Counted from the first letter of the stretch, positions 36,108-48,090 are shown. The stretch is DNA of 64,000 nt from Verrucomicrobia bacterium IMCC26134 (GCA_000972765.1 CP011265.1:2849001-2913000); one strand, 5' to 3'. Made by a program: numbers and translations. Notes: a model not told the origin generated them from the sequence alone.

Positions 36108-39100
36108 TTAGACGGAGGCTTTTTCAATCACGACGGCGGGGGCGGCGGATGGGGCTTTGGATTTATCGTTTGCGATCAACATGTAGAAGGCCGGCACCAC
36201 GAACAGAGTGAAGAAGGAACCGATGGCCATGCCGACAACCAGAACCCAGCCGATGCTGTTACGTGCGGCGGCGCCGGGGCCGGTCACGAAGATCAGCATC
36301 AAGTGACCGAAGACGGTGGCCGCGGACGTCATCAGCACGGGACGCAGACGGGTGGCGGCGGCGCGGCGGATGGCCTCGCGCTTGGCGACTCCCTCTTCCT
36401 GGAGGGAGTTGGCGAACTCGACGATGAGAATGCCGTTTTTGGCGATGAGGCCGACCAGCGTGATGAGGCCGATCTGGGAGTAGATGTTGAGCGTGGTTTT
36501 CCAGAGGACGATGGGCACCATGGCGCCGACGAGGGCGAGCGGCACGGAACCCAGCAGGATGATGAACGGGTCGCGGAAGCTGTTAAACTGGGCGGCGAGA
36601 ACGAGGAAGATGAGGATCAGCGCGAGCAGGCCGGCCTTCCACAGGGCGGAGCCCTCGTTGCGGAGCTGGCGCGACTGGCCGCCGTAGTCGATGGAGTAGT
36701 CGGGGGGGAGGATTTCCCTGGCCTTGGCCTCGAGCTTTTTGAGGGCCGCGTCGACGGAGGGGCCTACGCCGGTGATCTTGACCGCATTGAGCTGCTGGAA
36801 GCGATTGAGGGTGCGGGGCTGCACGGTGTCCTTCAGCGTGGCGATGGTGGAGAGCGGGATGAGCTGACCCTTGGGACCGCGCACGTGGTAATCGAGCAAC
36901 TGGTCGGCGTTGAGGCGCTGGCCGCGCTCGACCTGGGGGATCACGCGGTAGCTGCGGCCGTCGTTGACGAAGCGGTTGACGTAGCCGCCGCCGAGGAAGG
37001 AGCCGAGGTCGCGGGTGATGTCGTTCAGGTTGAGCCCCATCGAGGCGACCTTGTCCTTGTCGATCACGATCTCGACCTGCGGGAGGTCGAACTTGAGATC
37101 GGAGTCGGCGAAGAAGAAGGTGGGCATCTTGTTCGGCTCGTTGGCGTCGGTGTTGGCGAAGAGGGTGAGCTGCTGCGCAAAATCGTCCATCTGCTTGTGA
37201 TCGGCGGTCGAGCGGACCACGAACTCGATGGGAAACTGCCCGCCCGAGGGCAGCGGGTCGGGGGTGTTCATGATGACGTTGAGGCCGGCGATCTTCGCGG
37301 CGGGCTCCTGCAGGGCGATCTGGATCTGCGTCGAAGTGCGGGTGCGCTCGGACCAGGGCTTGAGGATGGCGCCGCCGAAGCCGAAGTTCGCGCCGGTGAG
37401 CTGGAAGGAGTTGGAGTATTCGGGGAAGGACTCGAACATCTCCTGCACCTGCTGGGAGAAGATCAGGTTCTGGTCGATGGTCGCATTGGGCGAAGGCAAC
37501 AGAATGCTGAATACGATGCCCTGGTCCTCCTTCGGGGCGAGTTCCTTCTGGGCGAACATGAAGAAGGGCCCGAGCAGAAGGGTGAGGAGAACGGCGACCG
37601 TGATGGTGACCGGCACCCAGTTGAGACTGTGACCGATGACACGGTCGTAGCGGTTGCGCAGGGCGTCGAAGGCGCGGTTGATCTTGCCGCTGAGCCCCTG
37701 GTCCTCGTGGTCGTGGTCCTTCAGCAGGTGGGCGCTCATCATGGGCGAGAGCGTCAAGGCGACGAAGCCCGACACGCCGACGGCGCCTGCGAGGGTGAAG
37801 GCGAACTCGCGGAAAAGCGCGCCGGTGAGGCCGCCCTGGAAACCGATGGGGGCGTAAACCGCGGCGAGGGTGATCGTCATGGAGATGACGGGGCCGACGA
37901 GCTCGCGGGCGCCGCGGATGGCGGCGTCGAACGGCGTCAGGCCCTCGCGGATGTGGCGCTCGACGTTTTCCACCACCACGATGGCGTCGTCCACCACGAT
38001 GCCGACCGCGAGCACGATGGCGAGCAGGGTCAGCAGGTTGATGGTAAAGCCGGCCACGAACATGATGAAAATCGCCCCGATGAGCGACAGCGGCATCGCG
38101 ATGACCGGGATAAGCACGGAGCGGAGCGAGCCCATGAAAAGGAAGATGACGATGGAGACGATGAGGAGCGTCTCGAGGAGGGTTTTGACGATCTCCTTGA
38201 GCGCGTCGTCGATGTAGGCGGTGGCGTCGTAGGCGATCTTGGCGTTGAGGCCGGAAGGCAGGCGGACCTGGAGATCGGGGAAAGCGGCGCGCACGCGCTT
38301 GATAACCTCGACGGTGGAGTCGGTCGGCAGGACCCAGATACCCATGAAGGTGGCCTTCTGGCCGCCGAAACGCACCTCCTCGTCATAGCTCTCGGCGCCG
38401 AGCACGACCTCGGCGACGTCCTCGAGCCGGATGATGGCGCCGTCGCGCCGGGCGACGACGAGCTGCTTGAACTGGTCGACGTTCTTGAGGTCGGTGTCGG
38501 CCACCAGACTGACCTGGATCATGGAGCCCTTGGTCGCGCCGACGGCGGCGAGGGCGTTGTTGTTGCCCAGGGCCTGGCGGACCTCGGCGGCGCTGATGCC
38601 GTGGGCGGCGAGCTGCTCGGGCTTGAGCCAGATGCGCATGGCGAAGATGCGGCCGCCGAGCACGTCGGCGCGCTGGACGCCCTTGATGGACGAGAGCTGG
38701 GGCTGGACGACGCGGTTGAGGTAGTCGGTGATCTGGTTCTGCTCTAGCTTGTCGGAGTAGAAACTCAGATACATCGAGGCGAACTGGTTGTCGCTCGACT
38801 GAATGCTGATGGTGGGCGACTCGGATTCGGGCGGGAGCTCGCTGCGGACCTGGTCGATCTTGGAGCTGATCTGGGCGAGGGCGGCGTTATTGTCGTAATT
38901 AAGCCGGAGAAAGACACGGATCGTGCTCAGGCCGGAGCGGCTCTCGGACTCGATGTAGTCAATGCCGTCGGCGCTGGCGATGACCCGTTCGAGCTGGGTG
39001 GTGATGTAGCCGCGCACGGTCTCGGCGCTGGCGCCGTAGTAGACGGTGGTGACGTTGACCACGGCGCTGTCGCTTCGCGGATACTGGCGGACGTTGAGCT

Positions 39101-39197
39101 TGTTATAGGAAACCAAGCCGACGATCAGGATGACGATGTTGACCACCAGCGCGATGACGGGCTTGCGGACAAAGAGGTCGGTAAAACTGGATTTCAT
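36108..39197 (-). CDS. RND-family efflux pump (AcrB/MexF-like)
   Basis: 1,029 residues, full length for hydrophobe/amphiphile RND pumps. Twelve membrane helices surround two large periplasmic loops. Proton-relay residues are intact: the Asp pair in GIVVDDAIVVVENVERH (TM4) and Lys in GLIAKNGILIVEFAN (TM10). Inner-membrane proton antiporter that exports drugs or other amphiphiles through the adaptor and channel encoded on either side. 104 bp separate it from the adaptor gene. Confidence 0.96.
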   Translation of the reverse strand: MKSSFTDLFVRKPVIALVVNIVILIVGLVSYNKLNVRQYPRSDSAVVNVTTVYYGASAETVRGYITTQLERVIASADGIDYIESESRSGLSTIRVFLRLNYDNNAALAQISSKIDQVRSELPPESESPTISIQSSDNQFASMYLSFYSDKLEQNQITDYLNRVVQPQLSSIKGVQRADVLGGRIFAMRIWLKPEQLAAHGISAAEVRQALGNNNALAAVGATKGSMIQVSLVADTDLKNVDQFKQLVVARRDGAIIRLEDVAEVVLGAESYDEEVRFGGQKATFMGIWVLPTDSTVEVIKRVRAAFPDLQVRLPSGLNAKIAYDATAYIDDALKEIVKTLLETLLIVSIVIFLFMGSLRSVLIPVIAMPLSLIGAIFIMFVAGFTINLLTLLAIVLAVGIVVDDAIVVVENVERHIREGLTPFDAAIRGARELVGPVISMTITLAAVYAPIGFQGGLTGALFREFAFTLAGAVGVSGFVALTLSPMMSAHLLKDHDHEDQGLSGKINRAFDALRNRYDRVIGHSLNWVPVTITVAVLLTLLLGPFFMFAQKELAPKEDQGIVFSILLPSPNATIDQNLIFSQQVQEMFESFPEYSNSFQLTGANFGFGGAILKPWSERTRTSTQIQIALQEPAAKIAGLNVIMNTPDPLPSGGQFPIEFVVRSTADHKQMDDFAQQLTLFANTDANEPNKMPTFFFADSDLKFDLPQVEIVIDKDKVASMGLNLNDITRDLGSFLGGGYVNRFVNDGRSYRVIPQVERGQRLNADQLLDYHVRGPKGQLIPLSTIATLKDTVQPRTLNRFQQLNAVKITGVGPSVDAALKKLEAKAREILPPDYSIDYGGQSRQLRNEGSALWKAGLLALILIFLVLAAQFNSFRDPFIILLGSVPLALVGAMVPIVLWKTTLNIYSQIGLITLVGLIAKNGILIVEFANSLQEEGVAKREAIRRAAATRLRPVLMTSAATVFGHLMLIFVTGPGAAARNSIGWVLVVGMAIGSFFTLFVVPAFYMLIANDKSKAPSAAPAVVIEKASV

Positions 39198-39301
39198 GAT
39201 GTGAAACCGGTCGAGGGAAGCCAGGACCGGCGCAGGGAAATTGCGGAGCGCAGTAGATTAAAGGGACGAAGGAGGAAGCGGGGGCGGAGGAGCGGAGGCG
39301 C

Positions 39302-40423
39302 TCAGGTGTTGGCCGGCGCGGGGGTGGGATTGTTGGCGGGGAGCTTGTCGTTGTTGATCTGCACGGCGGCGCGGTTGCGCAGCTTGAAGACGCCGGCGGT
39401 CACGACGACTTCGCCGGGCTTCACGCCGTCGAGGATGGCGACCTGATCGCCGCGGGTGGTGCCGAGTTTAACGAACTGCTGGCGGGCGCCGAGGTAGTCC
39501 TTGCCGTCGGCATCCTGCATGGTCTCCACGATGTAAACGGAGTTGCCGTAGGACGCATAGGCGATGGCGGTGGCGGGCAGGACGATGGTGGGCTTCTCCA
39601 CCGGAAGCAGGACGTCCACATGGGCGAACATGCCCGAACGGAGAACCTCGCCGGGATTCTCGATCAAGGCCTGCACAAAAACATTGCGCGAGGAGGCATC
39701 CACCTCGGGGTTGATGGCGACCACCTTGCCCGGGAAAACACGATCGCCGAACGCGTCAACCTTCACCGTGACCTCCTGGCCGTTGACGAGCTGCGGCAGG
39801 TAACGCTGCGGAATGCTAAAGTTGACGTAGATGGGGTTGAGTTTCTGAAGCGGGAGGAGGGGCGAGCCGCGTGGCACGAACTGGCCGACGTTCACGAGGC
39901 GGATGCCGACCCGGCCGTCGAACGGAGCGCGGACGAGCTTCTTGGCGAGCAGAGCGCGGGCGGCCTCGACCCCGGCCTTGGCCTGGCTGAGAACGGCGTC
40001 GGCCTGGTCGAGCTCGGCCTGGCTGTTGGTGTTCTTCTGCCGCAGCTCGGCGGAGCGGTCGCGATCGAGCCGGGCAATGATGAGGCGGGCCTCGGAGGCG
40101 GCGAGCTGGGCGGCCTCGACGGTGGTGTCGAACTCGATGAGGAGATCGCCGGCCTTCACGGCGGCGCCGTTTTCCACCGCGATACGGGAGATGATGCCGT
40201 CCGCGTCGGTGCCGAGCGTCACGCCCTCGACCGGCGCGAGCGTGGCGATGGCGGAGAGCACCGGAGCCCAGGTCGCCTCGACGGCCTGGATCGTGGTCAC
40301 GGCGTTCGGCGGCGTGACGTGAGGCTGGGAGGAGGCCGCCTTGATCTGGGCGACCTTGACCGCCCCGAGGGCGAAAACGACGACGAAGAAACCGGCGAAG
40401 GCGATGAGGAACTTTTTAAGCAT
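39302..40423 (-). CDS. RND efflux periplasmic adaptor
   Basis: 373 residues. N-terminal membrane/signal segment (FLIAFAGFFVVVFALGAVKV), lipoyl half-motif (GIISRIAVENGAAVKAGDLL), an alpha-hairpin (SAELRQKNTNSQAELDQADA), second lipoyl half (VRAPFDGRVGIRLVNVGQFV) and beta-barrel/membrane-proximal domains. Ends with a Pro/Asn/Ala-rich tail. Bridges pump and outer-membrane channel. Second gene of the MarR-led operon. Confidence 0.95.
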   Translation of the reverse strand: MLKKFLIAFAGFFVVVFALGAVKVAQIKAASSQPHVTPPNAVTTIQAVEATWAPVLSAIATLAPVEGVTLGTDADGIISRIAVENGAAVKAGDLLIEFDTTVEAAQLAASEARLIIARLDRDRSAELRQKNTNSQAELDQADAVLSQAKAGVEAARALLAKKLVRAPFDGRVGIRLVNVGQFVPRGSPLLPLQKLNPIYVNFSIPQRYLPQLVNGQEVTVKVDAFGDRVFPGKVVAINPEVDASSRNVFVQALIENPGEVLRSGMFAHVDVLLPVEKPTIVLPATAIAYASYGNSVYIVETMQDADGKDYLGARQQFVKLGTTRGDQVAILDGVKPGEVVVTAGVFKLRNRAAVQINNDKLPANNPTPAPANT

Positions 40424-40457
40424 GGGAGTGAGTGGTGTTGAAATTATACGGGGAAAA

Positions 40458-41003
40458 TCAGGCGTGGACGGCCGCGGCCTGGGGCGGAGATACCTCGACC
40501 GCGCGGGAGGCGACCTTGCCCAGCAAACGGACCAGCGTGCGGCGCTCGGACTCGCTCAGCGGAGCCACGAGATCGTTGATGCGCCTGAAATGCTCGGGGA
40601 GGATTTCAGCGATAAAGGCCATCGCGCGCGGAGTGAGCTCGACGGACAACATGCGGCGGTCGCTGGCCGAGGGCTTGCGCAGCACCATCGCGTCGCGCTC
40701 CAGGGTATCGATCAACCCGGTCATGGTGGCGCGCGTGACCCCGGCGCGATCAGCCAGCTCGGCGGGAGTGCAGCTATGGCTCTGGCCGCAGGCCTTGTCG
40801 AAGAGCAGCATCAACACGGTGAAACGCCCCTGCGACAGCCCGTTGGCCTGAAAATGCTCGTCCGTGACACGAAACGCCTCGTCGCCTGTCCGCAGCAAAT
40901 TCAGGAACACCTCGCAGGCCGAGGGATCCAGATTGGGGAACTGCTTCGCCGCCTCCAAGAGGCACTCGTAACGGGGCAGGTCTTTGAGGAGAAGGTGAGG
41001 CAT
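40458..41003 (-). CDS. MarR-family transcriptional regulator
   Basis: 181 residues. Winged-helix DNA-binding domain in the middle: LSQGRFTVLMLLFDKACGQ, the recognition region AELADRAGVTRATMTGLIDT, and the wing DRRMLSVELTPRA. MarR proteins are dimeric repressors that leave DNA when they bind small aromatic or phenolic ligands. Start is the ATG at 41003. A 28-bp near-perfect palindrome lies just 15 bp upstream, so autorepression of the whole efflux operon is expected. Confidence 0.94.
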   Translation of the reverse strand: MPHLLLKDLPRYECLLEAAKQFPNLDPSACEVFLNLLRTGDEAFRVTDEHFQANGLSQGRFTVLMLLFDKACGQSHSCTPAELADRAGVTRATMTGLIDTLERDAMVLRKPSASDRRMLSVELTPRAMAFIAEILPEHFRRINDLVAPLSESERRTLVRLLGKVASRAVEVSPPQAAAVHA

Positions 41004-41017
41004 GAAATGATTACCGA

Positions 41018-41045
41018 GCTAATTATCAGGAGCCTGATGATTAGC
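41018..41045. promoter_or_regulatory. Putative MarR operator
   Basis: Arms GCTAATTATCAGG (41018-41030) and CCTGATGATTAGC (41033-41045) match at 12 of 13 positions. A second inverted repeat, GATTAG and CTAATC (41039-41054), overlaps its right end, and a 7-bp repeat, GGTGAGT with ACTCACC (41068-41098), lies beyond. The AT-rich setting suits the operon promoter; exact -35/-10 boxes are not clear. Confidence 0.75.
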
Positions 41046-41143
41046 CTCCTAATCACATAAGACAAGGGGTGAGTGAATAAAAGTGAATTAAACTCACCAT
41101 CGGGCGGCACCGCCCCGTTGAGACCCGAAGCCGGGCCGGTTGC

Positions 41144-41743
41144 TCAGCGCTTCTTCCGCTTGGCCTGCTGCGCCTTCAACAGCTCGGAATAGAAAAACGT
41201 CCGTTGTCCGGCCGCCGACACCGCCGGTTTGCTGCGGGACGGGGCGTCTTCGTAGCCGTCGTCCTCGCGCACCGGTTTCGCGCGGGCCACCGGTTTCGCC
41301 CCGCCGCCCGCGGGCTTGGCGTAGCCGCCGGTCGAAGCCGGCTTGCCGGGCTGCCCCGTGCGGAAGCCCCGGGTCTCGCCCGCCCACGCCGTCGCGCCGG
41401 CCGGTTTGGCGAAGCTCTTTGCCGGGGCGCGCGCGACCGGGGCTGCAGCGGGCTTGGGTTTCGTGGCCGCCTTCGCCACCGGCTTCGCGGCCGGCTTCGC
41501 CTTGACCGCCGAGGGCGCTCCGAGCTTCACCAGCAGGGTGCGGCCCGCGATTTCCACCGTCTGGCCGCCGAGGATTTTTTTGCGCGCCTGCAGCTCCACC
41601 ACGCCGTTCACCGTGACTTCGCCGCTGTTGATCGCGAACTTCGCCTCGCCTCCGCTCCCGAAGAGACCGGCGAATTTCAACAACTGGGAAAGCTCGATAG
41701 GCTCGGCGCGGATGACGATGGTTTCTGGCGTGGTCTGGCTCAT
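41144..41743 (-). CDS. S4-domain RNA-binding protein (YbcJ-like) with Lys/Ala/Pro-rich tail
   Basis: 199 residues from the ATG at 41743 (MSQTTPETIV). The open frame to 41872 adds non-coding-looking sequence. Residues 1-75 form an S4-like RNA-binding domain: LSQLLKFAGLFGSGGEAKF, INSGEVTVNGVVELQARKKI and GQTVEIAGRTLLV. The remainder is low-complexity Lys/Ala/Pro/Gly (KAKPAAKPVAKAATKPK) ending in QQAKRKKR, a probable unstructured nucleic-acid-binding tail not found in the short YbcJ proteins (about 70 residues). Likely RNA or ribosome association. Divergent from icd. Confidence 0.85.
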   Translation of the reverse strand: MSQTTPETIVIRAEPIELSQLLKFAGLFGSGGEAKFAINSGEVTVNGVVELQARKKILGGQTVEIAGRTLLVKLGAPSAVKAKPAAKPVAKAATKPKPAAAPVARAPAKSFAKPAGATAWAGETRGFRTGQPGKPASTGGYAKPAGGGAKPVARAKPVREDDGYEDAPSRSKPAVSAAGQRTFFYSELLKAQQAKRKKR

Positions 41744-41878
41744 GTTACCCCGACGCAGCGCGAAAGCCGCCGCTGCGGCGATTATAAAATGCCTCCACCC
41801 TCGCCGTCCCCACGTCCCTTCGCATAATTCCGCCTTGCGACAGAATTGCTTTTGACCCTCCCCCTCCCCCACCCTTAG

Positions 41879-44170
<2,292 letters not shown>

Positions 44171-44195
44171 AATCCCCCACCCCTGGGCTGGCTCC

Positions 44196-46730
44196 ATGAT
44201 CGATCTCCCTTCGTTCTACCTGCGGTTTCGCGCTTACCTGTCGTTTTTTTTACCGCTGGTGTCGCTCTGCGCCGCCGGAGCGGGCGACATGGTCATCTTC
44301 GAGGACCGGCGGCAGAACGGGTGGAGGGATTACAGCTGGGCCACCGTCACTTTATCCGACGCCACCGTCCACACCGGCACCCAGTCTTATCGCGTCGCCT
44401 GCATGGGCTACCAGGCGATTTACCTCTATCACACCGCCTTCAATCCACAGCTCTACCAAAGCCTTTCATTCTGGATCAACGGGGGCACCCAAGGCGGCCA
44501 GACTCTCCAGGTTAAGGCACGGCTCGGCAATCTTGTCCAAGGCAAGGTTTTGCTGCCCCCGCCGGAAGCGAATACATGGACCCAGGTCACGATCCCCCTC
44601 GCCGATCTGGGAGTGGCAAACAACGGGAATTTCAGCGGCTTTGTGATTCAAAACACCACCGCCGGGCAGCTTGCCGATTTCTTCGTGGACGACATCCGCC
44701 TGATCGCCGCCCCGCTGCCTGCGCTGGTGCAACTCAACGTAAATGCAGGCGCTTCGATTCGCGTCATCGATGAACGCATCTACGGCACAAATCTCGCCCT
44801 GTGGGACTGGCACCTCGCAAGCCCGTCCAGCGCCAATCTACTCCAGTCGATGGACAGCCGGTTCATGCGCTTTCCCGGCGGGACACTTTCCAATAACTAC
44901 GACTGGCATCGCAATCGCGGCGTCTATGAAAACCGCGTGGTCCCCGACAGCTCGCCCCAGTGGATCAACAGTGCCGTGACCTTCGCCCGCGTCACCGAAG
45001 CCCGGGGCGCCCAAGCCATCGTGACCACCAACTACGGCAGCGGAACCCCGGAGCAAGCCGCCGCCTGGGTCGCCTACTACAACGGCGCCCCCGGCGACAC
45101 CCGCACGCTCGGCACCGATTCCAAGGGCCGCAACTGGCTCACCGTAGGCCACTGGGCCGGTATGCGCGCAGCCAGTCCGCTGCCCGTCGACGATGGCTAT
45201 AACTTTCTTCGCGCCGAGCACCCGGCTCCGTTTAACCTCAAATACTGGGAGGTCGGCAACGAGTGTTACGGTGAATGGTCCTACGATTCCCACGGCGACC
45301 CCGGCAGCGGCCTGGCCGGCGCGAAATACGACGCCGTCACCTACGCCACCGCCTTCGCGGTTTTTTACGAAAAAATGCGGGCGGTCGATCCCACCCTCCG
45401 GATCGGAGCCGTGGTCGCGACCGGGCAGGACTCCTTCTCCAGAGGCAGCACCGTCGTGACCAATCCCAACGAGAGCACGAACGCCACCCACAGCGGCTGG
45501 ACGCCGATCATGCTCACCACCCTGAAAACACTGAACGTGGCACCCGATTTTATCGCCCATCACAGCTATCCGCAAAACCCCTCCTACAACTCCGACCCCA
45601 GCGATGGCGACGAGTGTGATGCCACCCTGCTCCAAGCCCCCGCCGCCATCATCTGGGATGCCGCGGATTTGAGAAAACAAATCACCGACTACCTCGGCCC
45701 CGTCACCGGCGCCGCGATCGAGCTCGCCATAACCGAGCTCCATTCCGTCAGCTCAAATCCCGGCAAGCAATCGACCAGCCTTGTGAGCGGCCTGTTCATG
45801 GCCGACTCGATCGGCACGATCGCCCGGTCCGAGTTCAAAGTCTGCAACTGGTGGGCCTTTCGCAATGGTCCGCCCCTCGTCGGCAACACCGCCGACTGGC
45901 TCTATGGCTGGCGGACTTTTGGCGACTACGGGGTGGTGGCGGATGGTTCCATCGCGGGAACCCCCGTCGACACGCCCTTCCCTGCCTACTACGCCGCCAA
46001 ACTCGTCAGCCACTGGGGCCGCGGTGGAGATTCCGTTCTCGCCACCACCAGCAGCAGCGGCGCCCTATCCGCCCACGCCGCCTTGCTCGCCGACGGGAAA
46101 ATCGCCCTTCTCGTGATCAATAAAAGCCCGGATACGGACCTCGCCGCGCAGATCAATCTCACTGGCTTCGTGCCGGGCTCCTCCTCCGCCTCCCTCTGGC
46201 GCTACGGGAAGCCCAACGACATTTTAGGCACCGACCTCAGCACGAGCGTCGTCGCGGGGGTTTCCGGCCAGACCCTGCACACCTTTCCGGCCTACTCCAT
46301 GAGCGTCCTGCAGTTTGCCGCGCCGACCTTTGGCGGGTGGAGTTCGCAGCGCTTTACCCCGGCTGAAAGCAACCTGCCGGCCGTTTCTGGCCCGACGGCA
46401 GACCCAGACCACGACGGCCTGCCCAACCTGCTCGAATACGCCCTCGATACCGATCCCCGCGTTTCCTCTGGCTCCGCCCCTACCTCGCTGGCGACCGCCA
46501 CCACCTCCGCCGCCACCACCCACCTCACCCTGTCCTTTAAGCAACCGCTCGCCCTTCGCGACGTGCTCTACCGCGTGGAGGTATCGGACGATTTGCAGAC
46601 CTGGAGATCCGGCGCTGACTATGTCGTGCGCATGGATGACGGCACCACCGACCAGGCCGTGTATCGCGACCTCACTCCGCTGGGGACCTCCCCGAGGCGC
46701 TGGATGCGGCTGGCAGTGACCGTTCCCTAG
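44196..46730 (+). CDS. Secreted alpha-L-arabinofuranosidase-like glycoside hydrolase (GH51-like)
   Basis: 844 residues. Signal peptide (AYLSFFLPLVSLCAAGAGDM), an N-terminal beta-sandwich carbohydrate-binding-like domain (about residues 30-175), then a TIM barrel of clan GH-A. FMRFPGGTLSNNYDW is the sugar-binding loop of GH51, YWEVGNECYGEW carries the acid/base Glu (about 356) and LAITELHSV the nucleophile Glu (about 514). A beta-sandwich follows the barrel, then DPDHDGLPNLLEYALDTDP and a C-terminal domain shared with other secreted proteins here. Probably releases arabinose from arabinan or arabinoxylan outside the cell. Starts 25 bp after icd, but co-transcription is doubtful. Confidence 0.85.
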   Translation: MIDLPSFYLRFRAYLSFFLPLVSLCAAGAGDMVIFEDRRQNGWRDYSWATVTLSDATVHTGTQSYRVACMGYQAIYLYHTAFNPQLYQSLSFWINGGTQGGQTLQVKARLGNLVQGKVLLPPPEANTWTQVTIPLADLGVANNGNFSGFVIQNTTAGQLADFFVDDIRLIAAPLPALVQLNVNAGASIRVIDERIYGTNLALWDWHLASPSSANLLQSMDSRFMRFPGGTLSNNYDWHRNRGVYENRVVPDSSPQWINSAVTFARVTEARGAQAIVTTNYGSGTPEQAAAWVAYYNGAPGDTRTLGTDSKGRNWLTVGHWAGMRAASPLPVDDGYNFLRAEHPAPFNLKYWEVGNECYGEWSYDSHGDPGSGLAGAKYDAVTYATAFAVFYEKMRAVDPTLRIGAVVATGQDSFSRGSTVVTNPNESTNATHSGWTPIMLTTLKTLNVAPDFIAHHSYPQNPSYNSDPSDGDECDATLLQAPAAIIWDAADLRKQITDYLGPVTGAAIELAITELHSVSSNPGKQSTSLVSGLFMADSIGTIARSEFKVCNWWAFRNGPPLVGNTADWLYGWRTFGDYGVVADGSIAGTPVDTPFPAYYAAKLVSHWGRGGDSVLATTSSSGALSAHAALLADGKIALLVINKSPDTDLAAQINLTGFVPGSSSASLWRYGKPNDILGTDLSTSVVAGVSGQTLHTFPAYSMSVLQFAAPTFGGWSSQRFTPAESNLPAVSGPTADPDHDGLPNLLEYALDTDPRVSSGSAPTSLATATTSAATTHLTLSFKQPLALRDVLYRVEVSDDLQTWRSGADYVVRMDDGTTDQAVYRDLTPLGTSPRRWMRLAVTVP

Positions 46731-46791
46731 CAAGCAACCTGACCGCGTGGTGTAAAACGATCGCGGCGAGCATTCGCGGTTTTCGGGTCAA

Positions 46792-46810
46792 AATGCCCTC
46801 GCAGGGCATT
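46792..46810. terminator. Candidate bidirectional terminator hairpin
   Basis: Perfect 8-bp stem AATGCCCT (46792-46799) with AGGGCATT (46803-46810) and a 3-nt loop, followed on the plus strand by a T-rich stretch (TGTTTGTTTTC). It lies between two convergent genes. Confidence 0.45.
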
Positions 46811-46907
46811 ACCTGTTTGTTTTCGGATTGGACACAGCGCCGTTCAAAAGATCCTCGGCATCGCCCCTTTTGCGTCCGGTCCGAAGCATACCATCGAGGG
46901 AGGCCTG

Positions 46908-47846
46908 TTACAGCAGACCGGCGCGTTTGAGCAGGCTTTCATAAAGGGAGCCGGGAATCGGGTCATCCTTACGCTCCCGTTGCGTTGCGTTGGACCAATG
47001 AATTATGAAAATATCCTTCGAGAGCTTTTGATTGTCAAAAAAAGGCCCGTCCTTCCGGCAACCTAGATCCACGTATGTCCGAACTGGCAAAAAGTAGCGC
47101 TGCGGAAGAAGATAGGTCCGCTGCAGTGCACGTTTCATCAATCGCATCGAGCAATCCCAATCGAGCGACCCGATGGTCTCAGCGTTGATCTTGCGTTGCA
47201 GTTCCCCCGCGCAATTCCCCGCAAATACCGATCCTTTTGGGCACTTCATAAGAAACGCGGCAATGCCTTGATATCCAGCTTCACTGGGAATGTGAGGAAC
47301 AAAGAGGTAACGGTTCTTGAAATTGAGCGGTCGCAAGCACGCCACATCGAGTTGCAGGTATATTCCACCCTGCTGATGCAGTAGCTTCAGTTGGAAGCGA
47401 TCAGACCAATGGGCCAGCGAGCCAATTCCACCGTTCGGGATGTAGCCAAGCGGCATGCCGGTGTATCTGAAGATGGATTCTCTGGGCAGGATCAGGGCCG
47501 CATCATTCACGACAACGCCCTTGGGCACATTTACGATTGGGTCGTAGGTCCAGAGGTGAACCTCGTGGCCATGTTGCTGGAGCAGTCGAATGCTCAATTG
47601 CTCCATCAGACTCAACCTGGCGCCAATCCAAACGGCGTGAACGATTCGGTTATCGGGACTCAACGGGGCCGTGGGTTCTGAGGTCAGCAGTGCGTCGTCA
47701 GCCAACCACGCTCTCGCCCATCGATTCCTGAGACGCGAAATGCAGGTTCGCAGTCGACCGGGCAGCCCAGTTCGCAGCCAGCGACGGGAAGCCAGGTCCG
47801 ACACGTAACGATTAGGTTGAAGGGAAGCGCAGCGCATGAATGACAC
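46908..47846 (-). CDS. Glycosyltransferase with DXD sugar-binding region (Gly_transf_sug type), atypical
   Basis: 312 residues. IVHAVWIGARLSLMEQLSI is the N-terminal strand of OCH1/TcdA-type glycosyltransferases. FQLKLLHQQGGIYLQLDVAC is the region that normally contains a DXD (GGIYLDxD); here the first Asp is Gln. A mannosyl/galactosyl-transferase-like C-terminal half ends in FIIHWSNATQRERK. The window around it is about 47-50% GC over sampled stretches, versus about 65% elsewhere, and codon use differs, suggesting acquisition. Activity is uncertain because of the altered metal-binding residue. Confidence 0.8.
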   Translation of the reverse strand: MSFMRCASLQPNRYVSDLASRRWLRTGLPGRLRTCISRLRNRWARAWLADDALLTSEPTAPLSPDNRIVHAVWIGARLSLMEQLSIRLLQQHGHEVHLWTYDPIVNVPKGVVVNDAALILPRESIFRYTGMPLGYIPNGGIGSLAHWSDRFQLKLLHQQGGIYLQLDVACLRPLNFKNRYLFVPHIPSEAGYQGIAAFLMKCPKGSVFAGNCAGELQRKINAETIGSLDWDCSMRLMKRALQRTYLLPQRYFLPVRTYVDLGCRKDGPFFDNQKLSKDIFIIHWSNATQRERKDDPIPGSLYESLLKRAGLL

Positions 47847-47955
47847 CGTTTGTGAATCAAATCGGGGCTTCTACCAAGAAGCCGTTTAAAAAATAGACTT
47901 ACCCAACACAAAATCGCCAAAACACCGCCGTGATTTTATTCACTCGATCGTCGGT

Positions 47956-48053
47956 ATTAGCCGCGAAGAACCCAGAGAACGCAAAGAGAGGAAGATAACT
48001 GCTGTAGGTTCTCTGTGGTCTCTGTGGCTATAACTTTCTTTAAGACGCTCTAG
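47956..48053 (+). repeat. Interspersed AACGCAGAG-type inverted repeat, copy 2
   Basis: Left arm TAGCCGCGAAGAACCCAGAG (47958-47977) followed by ACGCAAAGAGAGGAAG; right arm TTCTCTGTGGTCTCTGTGG (48009-48027); then CTATAACTTTC and AAGACGCTCTAG. The whole block aligns with the minus strand of copy 1 at 17829-17930, allowing small changes. Confidence 0.75.
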
Positions 48054-48090
48054 TGGAGGCCGAGCGGGAGTTCGGCGTTCCAGGGGCATG

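Noticed and set aside
35940-38747. 935-residue open frame antisense to the RND pump and TolC genes
   Set aside because: Gly/Glu/Asp/His-rich codon shadow spanning two clear genes on the other strand.
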